Source of the DNA: Planococcus citri
Lineage: Eukaryota > Arthropoda > Insecta > Hemiptera > Pseudococcidae
Length of the DNA stretch: 64,000 bases
NCBI RefSeq assembly: GCF_950023065.1
Contig: NC_088678.1
Span: 17,846,580-17,910,579 of the forward strand
Direction: 5' to 3'
Both the position numbers and the translations under genes were made by a program. The notes beneath the pieces were generated by a model. That model searched no databases and was not told the DNA's origin. It worked only from the letters and a program-made list of their open reading frames with translations. Position 1 is the stretch's first letter. Each line of letters opens with the position of its first letter. Positions 41,030-51,889 of the stretch are shown here, piece by piece.

Positions 41030-43080
41030 ATGGGCCCGGAATACGAGTACGTTCAGAGGGCGGTATGAACCACGCTCTGCTACCATATGTTGAAAATATT
41101 CCGATGAAACACCGGAATCAACATGATAGGTTGTTGGAATCAAAATATGGCTTATCCTAGACTGGTTCAATGAGCTTATTCGTAATGAGGTTGATTTCCT
41201 GGTAGACACTTTGAAGGTGTTGCTGTTGAAAAATATTAAAATCGTTGTAGTTTGGTCAATTTGGTGTTGATCATTACGAAACATTTCATGTCCGGACTGG
41301 CAATCATTGTATGATTGCAAGATTCAACTTTTTTTTTTTAGTTCTGTTACCTGGTTTTTTGCTCTGAGTCTTTTATGGAGCTCTTCTGACTGCGACTGGT
41401 CAATAGATGGATGTGTCGAGGTGTCCGCATCCAATTTGAATGAGATCGCGATTTTTGGGTAGAGAATGCGTTTCAGCTGCCCGAATTGATTTATCAATTA
41501 TTGGCGAATTATTGAAAATCCAAACTCGATTAGTTATTTTCGATGATTTATACCTACCTCTAAAACTAATTTTCCGAAAATGATAGCAGTACTTTTAGTT
41601 GTTGATATGTATACTTTCCGAAGGCAGCTCCGAATTTCAATGAAGCGTAATGTAATACGATTTTCAGAGTTATTGCAGAACGATTTTTGATGAACGATTT
41701 TGTAGCTCAATGACTTTCAAATTTTATTTTTGATCAAAATACCAGGGAAAATTTGTGTAAACTGTTGATAGTTACAAGAGATTTCAGAAAAATTTCCGAT
41801 ATCGGTGTTCAGTTTTCGTATGGACATGAATGATCCGCAAAAGGCACAACCTTCGAGCTCGGCTATTACTAAACTTGAGGTTTTTGACTGGGAAATTACT
41901 GAGCCGAAACCTTTGCAATCTGGTTAACCTGGTAATGTCCATTTTTATTGAATTAAATACCTATATCTTATTTAACGCGGCACTTTTACGACGCATTCGA
42001 CATTCATTTTCTTCACAATGAGCAACAATTATGGTCAATAGTAAATTTTCGTGGTATTGGCTCCATTGATCTGCGTGTCCGTTTGCAAATTTGAACGGGA
42101 TCGCGATATTTGGGTTGAGCAAGAATTTCAACTGCCCAAATTGATTTTTCGATACCAATTCGGCGAATTTTTGAAAATCCGAACTCGATCGTTTTCAATG
42201 ATTTATACTATTAGGTATATGTACTTTTTGTTTTTAATTTATGAAAATGATGAAAAAATATTCCTAAAATTTGATTTCCCAAAAGCGATAGCAGCACTTT
42301 GAGTTGTTGATACTTTCCAAAGTCCTCTCCGAAACAAGTAGCCCTCGTAAGATTTTGTGCGTCCTCCATTGCTATTTCAATGTATAATATTGGATCCTGT
42401 TGTTCCAATATCTGTTGATTATAGGTGGCTATGGTGGTTGCAGCAAACAATCCTGTACCAATGATGGTAGTTTCTAAACGTAGATACAGGATAACCCAGA
42501 AGTAGCTTGACCCTTACAAATTGCAACAATAAAATTCACTTTACACGCTCCAATACTATAATTGGTGAAAAAGTGACCACAAGCTATCTGCCGGCAGCCG
42601 GCAGGATCTGATCAATTTTGGAGAGGTTCTGAATCACATTTTGCAGCCTCAGCTCGGTGATGATTCGAATCTACTCTTCGATAGCCCTACGCAACTGATC
42701 CGAAATGGCTGGTTAGTCTTTTGAGTAACTCGTTGAAAATAATCAACAAGAGATGGGTCATGGCTTCTTGATGGTCAACGATTTGTTGAAAGATGTGGTC
42801 ATCAAGGACAATGAGGTTGTCGCTGTGTTTGATTTTGTGCTGTCCTGCTGGAGCCATGGAAATCGTTCTTAAGGTTCCTATAGAGTGCGATAAATTGCAT
42901 TTGAATTCTCAGGTATTAGACACAGGAAATGAGAAATTCAAACAAATCATGCACGAATGGCTGTATCTTGTCTTTACTCTCCTGTTACGATTCACTCCTT
43001 TCTGTAAGTTCATCATTTCGAGTTATTCTAGAGCCTGTAGTAGAATAGCCAGAAGGGGCGAAATCCGTCTCTGAGAAGTT
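41030..43080. repeat. 2 kb direct duplication, copy 1 (partner 46330-48480)
   Basis: The order of blocks is the same in both copies: AACCACGCTCTGCTACCATA; TTGGTCAATTTGGTGTTGAT; GCGTTTCAGCTGCCCGAATT; TGGACATGAATGATCCGCAA; GGCTATTACTAAACTTGAGG; the Q exon; RSGLRKV; ACTTTACACGCTCCAATACT; GCAGGATCTGATCAATTTTG; CGATAGCCCTACGCAACTGA; GGTCAACGATTTGT; AATCATGCACGAATGGCTGT. The start-to-start distance is about 5.3 kb. Minus frame 40940-41320 includes AGEGITNEVFPQANLGPPPP, kept in part at 46280. Confidence 0.85.
41961..42198 (-). pseudogene. Q-family exon (HADQWSQYHE), copy 2
   Basis: The minus frame reads VSKNQFGQLKFLLNPNIAIP, then GHADQWSQYHENLLLTIIVA and HCEENECRMRRK. An overlapping frame (42013-42198) is the shadow of the same DNA. 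The CEENE.RM.RK tail also appears, translated from minus, near 23690-23755 and 47490-47525, extending the family beyond the 17.6 kb copy. Confidence 0.5.
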
Positions 43081-43309
43081 GATTTTAGTTTCAGGATTAA
43101 TTTTCATCATTTTCACTGAATACTTATACCCATATTTTTTAAAAATGAAAACATGAATCGCGGATTCTTGAAAATTTGTCAAAAATTGTGTAATCAAATT
43201 TAGGCCACTGAAATTTTGATTACAGGAGTTTCAAACTGTACTTCTTCCAAAAATCGTGGTCCCGTGCGAATCAGAGCGGATTCTTGGAGTGCTTACCTGG
43301 TCGAAAGAC

Positions 43310-43900
43310 AATTAATATTTTTAATTTTCAAAATTTTCACCGAAGTGGAAAAGTACCCGAAATCTGAAATTTCAAACCATTTGCGACACGTACGGATCAA
43401 CATGAAATTGGGAGCTGTAATATGTGCCACGTTGATATATCTTATCAAAATTTAAATAAAAAAATGATACAAAAAATGTCCGAATCAGAAAAAGGCTTTT
43501 GTCTAAATACTGAACAAACCTCCAAATTGATATTCAAATCATCAAAAATAAAATTACTTACTTTGAATTCGGAGAAACCAATTAGGGCCCATTTTGGACT
43601 TGGTAAATCCGTTCGATGACTAAAACACATCTTAAAATTGATTTTACTATTGGTGCAAAAAGTTTTCAAGAAAACATTCGCCAAGACTGAGCTTTTATGA
43701 TAGTTTTTTCTTCAGTTTCAAACATCGTCGTTGAATCATGGGACGGAAGGAGATCCTCTCTTCGTCGAGGTTCAAAGACATTTCGTTCAACTTCTTTGAA
43801 CCTCGACGAATAGAGGATATTTTTCTATCATAGGATGTAATAAGAGTGTTTGAAACCGGCCAAGAATGAGCGTTCTAATTTCATCTGAATAAATACTGTT
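43310..43900. repeat. Dispersed block (GATCAACATGAAATTGGG core)
   Basis: Diverged copy of 28840-29040, followed directly by the hairpin region of 43751-43820. The stretch between these landmarks at 29040-30015 is absent, so this copy carries a deletion of about 1 kb. Confidence 0.75.
43751..43820. repeat. Long hairpin, copy 3 of 4
   Basis: The left arm 43751-43778 starts AGATCCTCTCTTCGTCGAGG. The right arm 43793-43820 is its reverse complement with one mismatch (GAATAGAGG). The spacer is CATTTCGTTCAAC-like. Confidence 0.9.
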
Positions 43901-43971
43901 ATTATTAACCTTGAACGTGTGTAATACAAAAACCTAATTACAAAAACGTAAAAATTATTATATGTAATTAC

Positions 43972-44345
43972 ACACTGAATAATGCCTAATGAAGCTACCT
44001 TCCTTTGATAATCGCTTTAGCTGAGGCCAATTTTTTTGCTTTATCGTCGATCTTGCTGTCATTAGTTATTGCCCTTAAGAAAATGTGTCTTTGTGTGGGT
44101 GGCACCTAAGAACTTATTTTTATGAACCACAAGTCAAGAAAAATTACATAAATTGAAATTTAAGTAGGTACGTAGGTAATTATAATTATTTTCTAAAAAC
44201 ATTTTAAATATTTTTTAATGAAACATGTAAAACTTGAACAAAAACCTTCTCGAGTCATATCTTTTGGATCCCACGAGGTGGTTCTTAGCGATTTTTTCCG
44301 AAATGCAATTTGGAAAGTGCCAGCCTACATCAACTTACAGGAAGC
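43972..44345 (-). pseudogene. IIKEFAILKN exon block, copy (partner 51192-51640)
   Basis: On the minus strand the partner at 51240-51400 reads AITYDNKIDDKANKFASATA, then IIKEFAILKNQIGNIG. This copy keeps the same pattern with damage. Both end with GCCAGCCTACATCAACTTAC on the plus strand. The IIKEFAILKN core occurs eight times in the window, always readable on the strand opposite to the S module. A heptad-like pattern suggests a coiled coil. The function is unknown. Confidence 0.5.
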
Positions 44346-44381
44346 TAAATAGCATTCTGACATCATCAATGCCAATAGTTT

Positions 44382-44798
44382 TCATTGTTGCTCCGAATGG
44401 ATTGATTTTTCAGCCTTTGTTGGGTAACTGATGTTCCCTTTGCCACCAAGTAAAAGTTGTCTGCTGGATTCTTGCCCTGAGGCCGTATATACAGCTGCAG
44501 TCTCCACACCATATTGAGATACAAAGCTCAAATCCTGGTACCATAAAGTGTTCTCCTCATATCCGATGTTGAATATGAAGGTTTTGTGTTGGGCCAAGTT
44601 TATCTCTACTAATTTTAGATTGCGCCTTTCTTGTTCTATCACATTGGCCAATTCTCCAATATCAGTCGCTATGTAGGTGGTCATAGAATCATCACTTGAT
44701 CGCAGAGTGACATATTTGTTCACTTTGCTGTTGACTCGATGCATCACTGATACTAACCCTAGAGTGGTTGATGCCGCATTATGCATACTTATTAGCAT
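44382..44798 (-). pseudogene. Endogenous viral element: orthomyxo-like polymerase PB1 fragment
   Basis: The minus frame of 138 codons is unlike anything else in the window. Residues 5-14 (MHNAASTTLG) fit RNA-polymerase motif B. Residues 34-37 are SSDD, the motif C form used by segmented negative-strand viruses. Residues 66-74 hold a motif D-like IN....KTF. Residues 92-99 are FVSQYGVE. This order and spacing fit the PB1 subunit of orthomyxoviruses, with quaranjavirus-like arthropod viruses the likeliest source (from memory). In a virus PB1 copies RNA. Here motif A, the N-terminal half and the C-terminus are missing, and the frame ends in TGA among host repeats, so it is a fragment of an integrated copy. 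Host repeats of the K and E types flank it. A bunyavirus-type L origin is the main alternative. Confidence 0.7.
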
Positions 44799-44874
44799 TC
44801 CTGGACCAGCATTTATGTATTGTCGATACGAGATGCAGTGTCATAATTATTCTTTAGGTAAATATGTACCTACT

Positions 44875-45282
44875 TCAAATATCGATGATCATCGATTGTG
44901 ACTCGGGTCCTAACATGTGATAATAAACTTTCTTGTGTTTTGGTTGGATATAACAAGCAAGAGCGTTCGGATAAACCTTTTCAAATTTAAAGATAGGGGA
45001 CCTCCGCCAGTGCCAGCAATTTCTCTCTTTTGAACTCGCGTAATTTTGTGGAGTTTTAAATTTTCCTCTTTGACAGACGTTGTTATTTTTTTTCGTAGTT
45101 GACTTATTTTCTTCTCTTAATTTCTGGTTTGCGTGCCGAAGAATATCCGAATGGACTTGAGTAATCGAGTTTTTCACCTTTAGATCGTTGATTTCCTCAT
45201 ACATGTCGATACACTCCTCCCGGGTTTCGGCACCAAAAATGAAGGGGTAGAAATTTGTCTTCCTCGTAGAGTGTGTACACAT
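44875..45282 (-). CDS. Unknown 135-codon frame upstream of the viral element
   Basis: The minus frame has a protein-like, non-repetitive composition. A predicted helical stretch reads EECIDMYEEINDLKVKNSIT, then ILRHANQKLREENK, followed by basic KSTTKKNNN. The C-terminal part reads ACYIQPKHKKVYYHMLGPES. It ends near a GTAGGTACAT that could be a donor. I see no polymerase motif A here, so I do not join it to the viral element. Host coiled-coil gene or another viral fragment are both open. Confidence 0.4.
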   Translation of the reverse strand: MCTHSTRKTNFYPFIFGAETREECIDMYEEINDLKVKNSITQVHSDILRHANQKLREENKSTTKKNNNVCQRGKFKTPQNYASSKERNCWHWRRSPIFKFEKVYPNALACYIQPKHKKVYYHMLGPESQSMIIDI

Positions 45283-45394
45283 TTGTATTGGATTAGGCGC
45301 AAGGTCCCACAGTTAGCTTGCAAGTCTAACAGGAGCCCTATAAACGCTTGTTAGAAGATTCCTATTCGGACCTCAAACTGTACTCAAAGGTATT

Positions 45395-45560
45395 ACTCTT
45401 TCTAGCGTTACAAAGTTTTCTCAACTCCGCTTCGAAACTTTTCTCAAGTTTTTCAAACTCTTCTAACAAACCCATAATTCTCCCTCGTAGCTCAGCTTTA
45501 ACCTCCATGTCACAAATTTTCTCTAATAAAAAGTTGAATGGCCAGAGTTTCTAGAAATGT
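45395..45560 (-). pseudogene. E-family first exon, copy 3
   Basis: The minus strand reads MEVKAELRGRIMGLLEEFEK and then LEKSFEAELRKL before a stop. The flanking AAATTTTCTCTAATAAAAAG matches the 33 kb copy. Confidence 0.55.
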
Positions 45561-46250
45561 AAAAATTCAGATTACCTAGTTCTCGTTGGCAAGTACATAC
45601 AACTTACTTACGGTTCATCTAAAATTTGGTTCATTTGACTCGTGTGATACATCGATCGGTATATTTTCGAACTTTGAATTTGTGTAACACAAAATTTAAA
45701 TTCCAAGAACGCAAAAATGATTATGTTTGAAAAGTAGACGAAAAAAGCTGCAACTTAAAAGGACTTTGCTGAAGCATAAATGTAACATTAATAACGTTAT
45801 GGCATGAGAAAAAAATTAACAAAATGAGAAAGACGCTTAAAACACGACCCATTATGACAAAGGTGAAAAAAAATTGACCATGAAAAATTTTTTTAAAAAT
45901 TTTTTTGGTGCATTAAATTTTTTTCACTCGAAAATTATACCTATAATTCTGTGCTCCGGGATCACAAAATTTTTATTTAAAAAAAAAAATTGATGCGCAT
46001 GAAAATTTTTTTAGATTTTTTCAGGTTTTTGTGTTCATCGGTCTTCTGATTGTTTTATGTTTTGATTCATAATACCTACGTAATTACTTACTTACTCGGA
46101 TACGAGGTCTTTATAGGAAACATGATTAGATATTACATTACTACTGCGGCATATTATCAATTTTTTTTCATCTAACGAAACACCAAGGTAAAAATTTGAT
46201 AACTTGATTCATCAGACAAGACTGATTTTCTTTTTTTCAATTGTTTCTGG
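45561..46250. repeat. Dispersed block
   Basis: 45580-45800 matches 35255-35480 and 45780-46060 matches 19500-19770 (GAAGCATAAATGTAACATTA, TTCTGTGCTCCGGGATCACA, GGTCTTCTGATTGTTTTATG). 46110-46230 matches 40840-40940. No gene. Confidence 0.7.
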
Positions 46251-46329
46251 GCGGTGGTGGCAGTAGGTTGGCTGGTGGGAACACCTCGTTAATTATTCCT
46301 TCCCCGCCATGAACAGATTGTTTATACAT

Positions 46330-48480
46330 GGACCCGGAATACGAGTACGTTCAAAGGCGGGATGAACCACGCTCTGCTACCATATGTCGAAAATATGCAG
46401 ATGAAGCTTGGGAATCAACATGATAGGTTATTGGAATCATAATATGGTTTATTCTAGACTGGTTCAATGAGCTTACTCATAAGGAGGTTGATTTCCTGGT
46501 AGACACTTTGAACGTGTTGCTGTTGTAAAAAATTAAAATCGTTGTAGTATGGTCAATTTGGTGTTGATCATTACGAAACATTTCATGTCCGGACTGGCAA
46601 TCATTGTAGGATTGCTAGATTCAGCTTTTTTTTTTTTTTTTTTTTTAGTTCTGTTACCTGGCTTTTTGCACTGAGTCTTGTATGGAGCACTTCTGACTGC
46701 GACTGGCCAACAGATGGATGTGTATAGGTGTCTGCATGCAATTTAAATGGGATCGCGATTTTTGGGCAGAGAATGCGTTTCAGCTGCCCAAACTGATTTA
46801 TCAAAAAATCATTGGCGAATTATTGAAAATCCTAACTCGATTATTTTCGATGATTTCATACCTACTTACCTCTTTTTCTTTAATTTGTGAAAATTATGAA
46901 AATACAGTGCTAAAACCAATTTCCCGAAAATGATAGCAGAACTTTCAGTTGTTATGTACTTTCCGAAGTCCGCTGCGATTTTTTCTTTTGTAAAATCCAT
47001 TTCCAACCATTTTTAAATCTATGACAATTTTTTTCCAAAATCAATCAAGTACAAGTTATTTTTGATCAAGGCCTAATTCGAAGCAATTTTAATGTTGTAC
47101 TGCAAAGATGCATTAGACATAGGTAACTTACATTTAGACGATTTATCCAACAGAAACGATTGATTTTGAACGATTCTGCACCTCTGTGACTTTAAAATTT
47201 CATTTTTGATCAAAATTCCAGTGAAAATTGGTGCGAACTGTTGATAGTGATAAGAGATTTCAGAAACATTTCCGATATCGATGTTCAGTTTTCGTATGGA
47301 CATGAATGATCCGCAAAAGACACAACCTTCAAGCTCGGCTATTACTAAACTTGAGGTTTTTGACTTGGAAATTACTGAGCCGAAGTCTTTGTAATTTGGT
47401 TAACCTAATAGGTAATGCCCATTTTTATTGAATTACCTAAATACCTAGCTTGAAATTGACCTTTATCTCACTTTACACAATAATATTTTACGGTGCATTC
47501 GACATTTATTTTCTTCACAATGAACAACATAACCAAATTGATTTTTCGGTACAAATTCGGCGAATTTTTGAAAATCTGAACTCGAATATTTTCGAAGATT
47601 TATACTTTCACGTACCTACTTTTTGTTTTTAATTTATGAAAATGATGAAAATATGGTCCTAAAATTTGATTTCCCAATAGTGATAGCAGCACTTTGAGTT
47701 GTTGATACTTTCCGAAGTCCTCTCCGAATTTCAATGTTTCTTATTCGGCGTTGTTGAGGTTCGATAAATGGATTCTGTATCGCGTATGAATTCAAAGAAA
47801 TGAATTCTTTCTCATTTTCTAGACGTAGATATACAGGATAACTCAGAAGTAGCTTGACCCTTGAAAAATGCAATAATAAAATTCACTTTACACGCTCCAA
47901 TACTACGAGTATAATTGGTGAAACAGTGACCACAAGCTATCTGCCGGCAGGATCTGATCAATTTTGGAGAGATTCTGAATCACGTCATTTTGCAGCCTAA
48001 GCTCGGTGATGATTCGAATCTACTCTTCGATAGCCCTACGCAACTGATCCGAAATGGCTGGTTTACTCCTTAACAATTTGTTGTCTTTTGAGTAACCCGT
48101 TGAAAATAATCAACAGGAGATGGGTCAGGGCTTCTTGATGGTCAACGATTTGTCGAAAGATGTGGTCATCAAGGACAATGAGGTTGTCGCTGTGTTCGAT
48201 TTTGCATTTGTCCTGCTGGAGCCATGGAAATCGTTCTTGAGGTTTCCTAGAGTGCGATAAATTGCATTTGAATTCTCAGGTATTTAGACACAAGATATGA
48301 GAAATTCAAACAAATCATGCACGAATGGCTGTATCAGTGTATCTTGTTTTAACTCTCATGTTACCTACCCTTCACTCCTTTTTATAATTTCATCATTTCG
48401 AGTTATTCTAGACCCTCTAGTAGAATAGCCAGAAGGGTCGAAATCAATGCTCAGAGAAGTTGATTTTGGTTTTCAGGATT
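46330..48480. repeat. 2 kb direct duplication, copy 2 (partner 41030-43080)
   Basis: Same block order as the partner. A long T run lies at 46628-46646. Minus frame 46601-46804 keeps the Q-family NQFGQLKRILCPKIAIPF. Minus frame 47073-47303 reads MSIRKLNIDIGNVSEISYHY; the 41.7-41.8 kb copy gives the related MSIRKLNTDIGNFSEIS. This hints at another genuine minus-strand exon. Confidence 0.85.
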
Positions 48481-48496
48481 AATTTTCATCTCATTT

Positions 48497-50490
48497 TTCA
48501 AAATTTACACCGCAGTGGAAAAGTATTCGAAATCTGAAATTTCAAATCATTTGCGACACGGATCAACATGAAATTGGAAGCTGTGATTTGTGCCACGTTG
48601 ATATCTTATCAAAATTCTAAAAAAATGATACTAAAAAATATCCGAATTAAAAAAAGGCATTCGTCTAAATACTGAACAAAACCTCCAAATTGATATTCAA
48701 ATCATCAAAAATAAAATTACTTACTTGACTAGGTTACAATAACACAGTACGTACAACACGTACACTGTTCCCTTTTGTTCTTCAGAATCGCAAATTCTTT
48801 GATAATCTCTTCAATCGAGGCCAATTTGGCTTCTGAGGTTGATTACCTGTAATGTTGACAATGAAATGAATTTGTATTGCTTGATTTTAGGAATTTCTTC
48901 GTAAATTTATGTCGATCTTGTTGTTATCAGTTATTGCTGTCAACTGGAAAAAGTACATAAATTGAAGTTTACATTTAGGTGTAATTATTTTTTAAAATTT
49001 TAAAAATAATTTCGAAAAAAATGTAAAACTTGAACAAAAATTGAGAAAAATGTAAAACTTGAACAAAAATCCTCTCAAGTCATTTCTTTTCGATCCCATA
49101 AGGATGTTCTTGTTGATTTATTCAGATATTTTAGTTCTCTAAATGAAGAATTCCTGTTGTTATTGTAAAAATCCATTTACTCAAAAGCACCAATAATAAC
49201 AAAATTGAATCAAACTTTTCGCTCACATGAGACACGATAAGTCTCGCACATAGAATTTGGTTTTTGAGCCAAAAGTAAACAATTTTTAACAATTGATTCG
49301 TGACTCAGGAATGTTTATTGTTTTGATTACTTACTTTTTTAAGTTGATTGAAGAATAACTAGCACTTACAATCGTCTAAACCATCAAGCATACCTATATA
49401 CTAATACTCGATACATTATTAGCTCTTCAATGCCTTGATTTGATATTTTCAAGATCACAATATGAATCTTAGTATAATATTGTGTAGGTATACTTAATGT
49501 TTATTTGGCGATACTTATTGATAATTTGTAATTTCATTCAACAATACAATATACACTCATCGTTGAGTTATGATTAAAAAATCCGCGAAATTTTGGACTT
49601 CGTAAATTTTAACAGTGGGCGTAGGAGGAGGGATCGCTGTAATAGTGTAATTTAAATTCGTGAGACGAAAATTTTATATACTTCCGAGACGGAGCTTTTA
49701 AGATAGTGTTTTCTTCAGTTTGGAACAGGGTTAAACCCTGTGACAGAATTATATCCTCTCCGTCGAGGTTCAAAGACAATTTCGTTAAACTTCTCTGAAC
49801 CTCGACGAAGAGAGGATCTTTTTCTATCACAGGATGTAAGTACGTTACGTACCATAAGTGTGTGTTGAACTGACCAAGAATGAGCGTTCTCAGTGGATTA
49901 TACATAAATATTCGAAAATTAGATGAAAAAAAGCTGAAATTTGAAAGTACTTTGCTGAAGCATAAATGTAACATTATGACAGGGAAATGAGTTAATAAAA
50001 TGGAAAAGGCCCATAAAGCAGGACACATGTACGCCAAAGGTAAAAAAAAATGACCATGAAAATTTTTTTTCGGTTTATTAAATTTTTTTTACTAAAAAAT
50101 GATAATTATGTGCTCCGGGATCACAAAATTATTGTTTTGGTAGAAAAAAATTGATGCACATGAAAAAATGTTGTTTGGTTTTTTTTCGGCTTTTTGCGTA
50201 CACGGGCCTTCTGTTGTTTTATGTGCCATTCCAGTTTTGGTGAGCCTCATGACTAGCATATTGCAGCAAAATACAGTCAAATTGCAGTACTAGCATTTAA
50301 AGTACTGTCAGTATGCATTTCGAATTTTTATAATGATGATGTGCTCTACCTACGTATTGATACAAATTGACGCTCTACAAATAAGAACTGATTGCAAACA
50401 ATTATATACGTATCTACAGATAAGTTCATGCTGAACAAATAAAAATACCTCTAAAGATCTAATAAATGAAAAAAAAAAAAACCGAAAAAA
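48497..50490. repeat. 2 kb segmental duplication, copy 2 (partner 28834-30889)
   Basis: About 19.66 kb from its partner, in the same orientation. It carries the IIKEFAILKN-encoding repeat at 48778-48815 and the fourth hairpin. A 77 bp segment after 50287 is missing relative to the partner. The minus frame 49609-50037 spans the hairpin and is not a protein. Confidence 0.9.
49735..49838. repeat. Long hairpin, copy 4 of 4
   Basis: Left arm 49735-49775 (CCCTGTGACAGAATTATATC, CTCTCCGTCGAGG) and right arm 49790-49832 (TCTCTGAACCTCGACGAAGA, GAGGATC, TTCTATCACAGG). The left arm has a 3-base deletion relative to the other copies. Confidence 0.9.
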
Positions 50491-50905
50491 AAATACATCT
50501 TTCCTTTTGTGCATAAAGTTTGGCGTTGTCCCGTCAATGCGCAGCTTCGTATTTTTTCTAGTTGTCCGCTTATTATTTTTAACGCTGTAACGATTTTGGT
50601 ATCGTCGATTTTAATACTGAAAATTAAACAAAGGGTTACTAGGAAAAATTCCACCAGTATTTCTGCTGTGGAATTGTATGTTTTTATTTGTTATTTTTCG
50701 CAGCTCTATGCCATCTGAAAACATGAAAAAATGAATATTCCTGCAACATTGACGAAAGCGAAAATTCAACTTACCATTAGTGATATGGCAATGCCTCTTT
50801 CGCAGAAGGAACTTATCTTCTAGATCTTTTTTATTGCCTATTCGTTCAAAGGCATTTTTTCAAGGGAAATTTTGAAACACACTTTATTTTTGGTAGAGAA
50901 ATTTT
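50451..50905 (-). pseudogene. Three-segment minus-strand gene fragment
   Basis: Exon-like parts, read leftward, are RIGNKKDLEDKFLLRKRHCH, ending in AATG|GTAAGTTG near 50777; then after TTTTTCATGTTTTCAG (50718) IELRKITNKNIQFHSRNTGG; then KIVTALKIISGQLEKIRSCA and TGQRQTLCTKGKM. The first junction joins in phase (G + AT). The second does not resolve without an extra base. The last part is a paralogue of 13789-14061. The function is unknown. Confidence 0.5.
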
Positions 50906-51191
50906 AGGTTCTGAAAAAATAAATGTTGAGTATTAAATATGGGTTGTTAAAAAAATGTGGATCACTTACTCAATCAGCGCTGTTTTACCATCTGTTACTT
51001 TGTTCATAAATGAAAGAAAATCAACACCTTGTCAGCTCGAACGAACGTGATGAAGCTCTTCCATTTAATATAAAACTGCTTTTTTGCTGCTTCAGCAAAA
51101 TACATACTTATTAGTGTTGAGCAAATTCTATTCATTATTCTGACGAAATGATCTGCATACGATCGATTAATTAACAAAAAAATAAATAAGT
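50906..51191. other. Spacer
   Basis: AT-rich. A GTAAGTGATCC-like donor on the minus strand near 50960 could bound another exon of the same fragment, but no frame supports it. Confidence 0.3.
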
Positions 51192-51640
51192 TAAGTACAC
51201 ACTGAATAATATTGTCTATTTGTCTAATGATGCTACCTACTAAGTGTATGTACTAACACATCCGATATTTCCAATTTGGTTCTTCAGAATCGCAAATTCT
51301 TTGATAATCGCTGTAGCTGAGGCAAATTTATTTGCTTTATCGTCGATCTTGTTGTCATAAGTTATTGCCCTTAAGATTATGTGTCCTTGAGTGGGTGGCA
51401 CCTAAGAACTTGTTTTCATGAACCACAAGTCAAGAAAAATTACATGAATTGAAATTTAAGTACGTAGGTAATTCTAATTATTTTCTAAAAACATTTTAAA
51501 TATTTTATGAGAAATGTAAAACTTGAACGAAAACCTTCTCAAGTCATATCTTTTGGATCCCATGAGGTGGTTCTCAGCGATTTTTTCTGAAATGCAATTT
51601 GGAAAGTGCCAGCCTACATCAACTTACAGGAAAAAACTCA
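51192..51640 (-). pseudogene. IIKEFAILKN exon block, best copy
   Basis: The minus strand reads ILRAITYDNKIDDKANKFAS, then ATAIIKEFAILKNQIGNIG across 51260-51385 without a stop. This is the longest open version of the repeat and sets the coding strand for the family. The plus side ends in TCAACTTACAGG. Confidence 0.55.
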
Positions 51641-51840
51641 CCGTGAAGAGTGAATAATTAACGACATTTGTTACAAACGTTGTGGTGAATTCTTCTGTCA
51701 TTTGTGATGTAGAGGGTGCATTGTCAGTTCGAACAATTGATTTTGACACAGATGAAGCGAGAGAAGAAGAATTAGTCGATGCCAGCAAATCACATGGCTG
51801 TGGCTGAATAGCAGAGGATGTTTGAACGTTACCTAACACC
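51641..51840 (+). pseudogene. Acidic S module, copy 4 (diverged)
   Basis: The plus strand reads IDFDTDEAREEELVDASKSH and then a stop. The minus frame 51624-51839 over the same bases is Ser/Thr-rich and probably a shadow. Confidence 0.45.
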
Positions 51841-51889
51841 CAACTTTTGTAATTGTGCCGATGTTTTCCAGCATTTTATTACTCGTATC

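Noticed and set aside
44382..45282. Joining the two minus-strand frames into one viral protein
   Set aside because: The upstream frame lacks polymerase motif A and no phase-compatible junction was found.
49609..50037. 142-codon minus-strand frame
   Set aside because: It spans the dispersed hairpin, and the sister copy at 29.9-30.4 kb is not open, so it is a chance frame.
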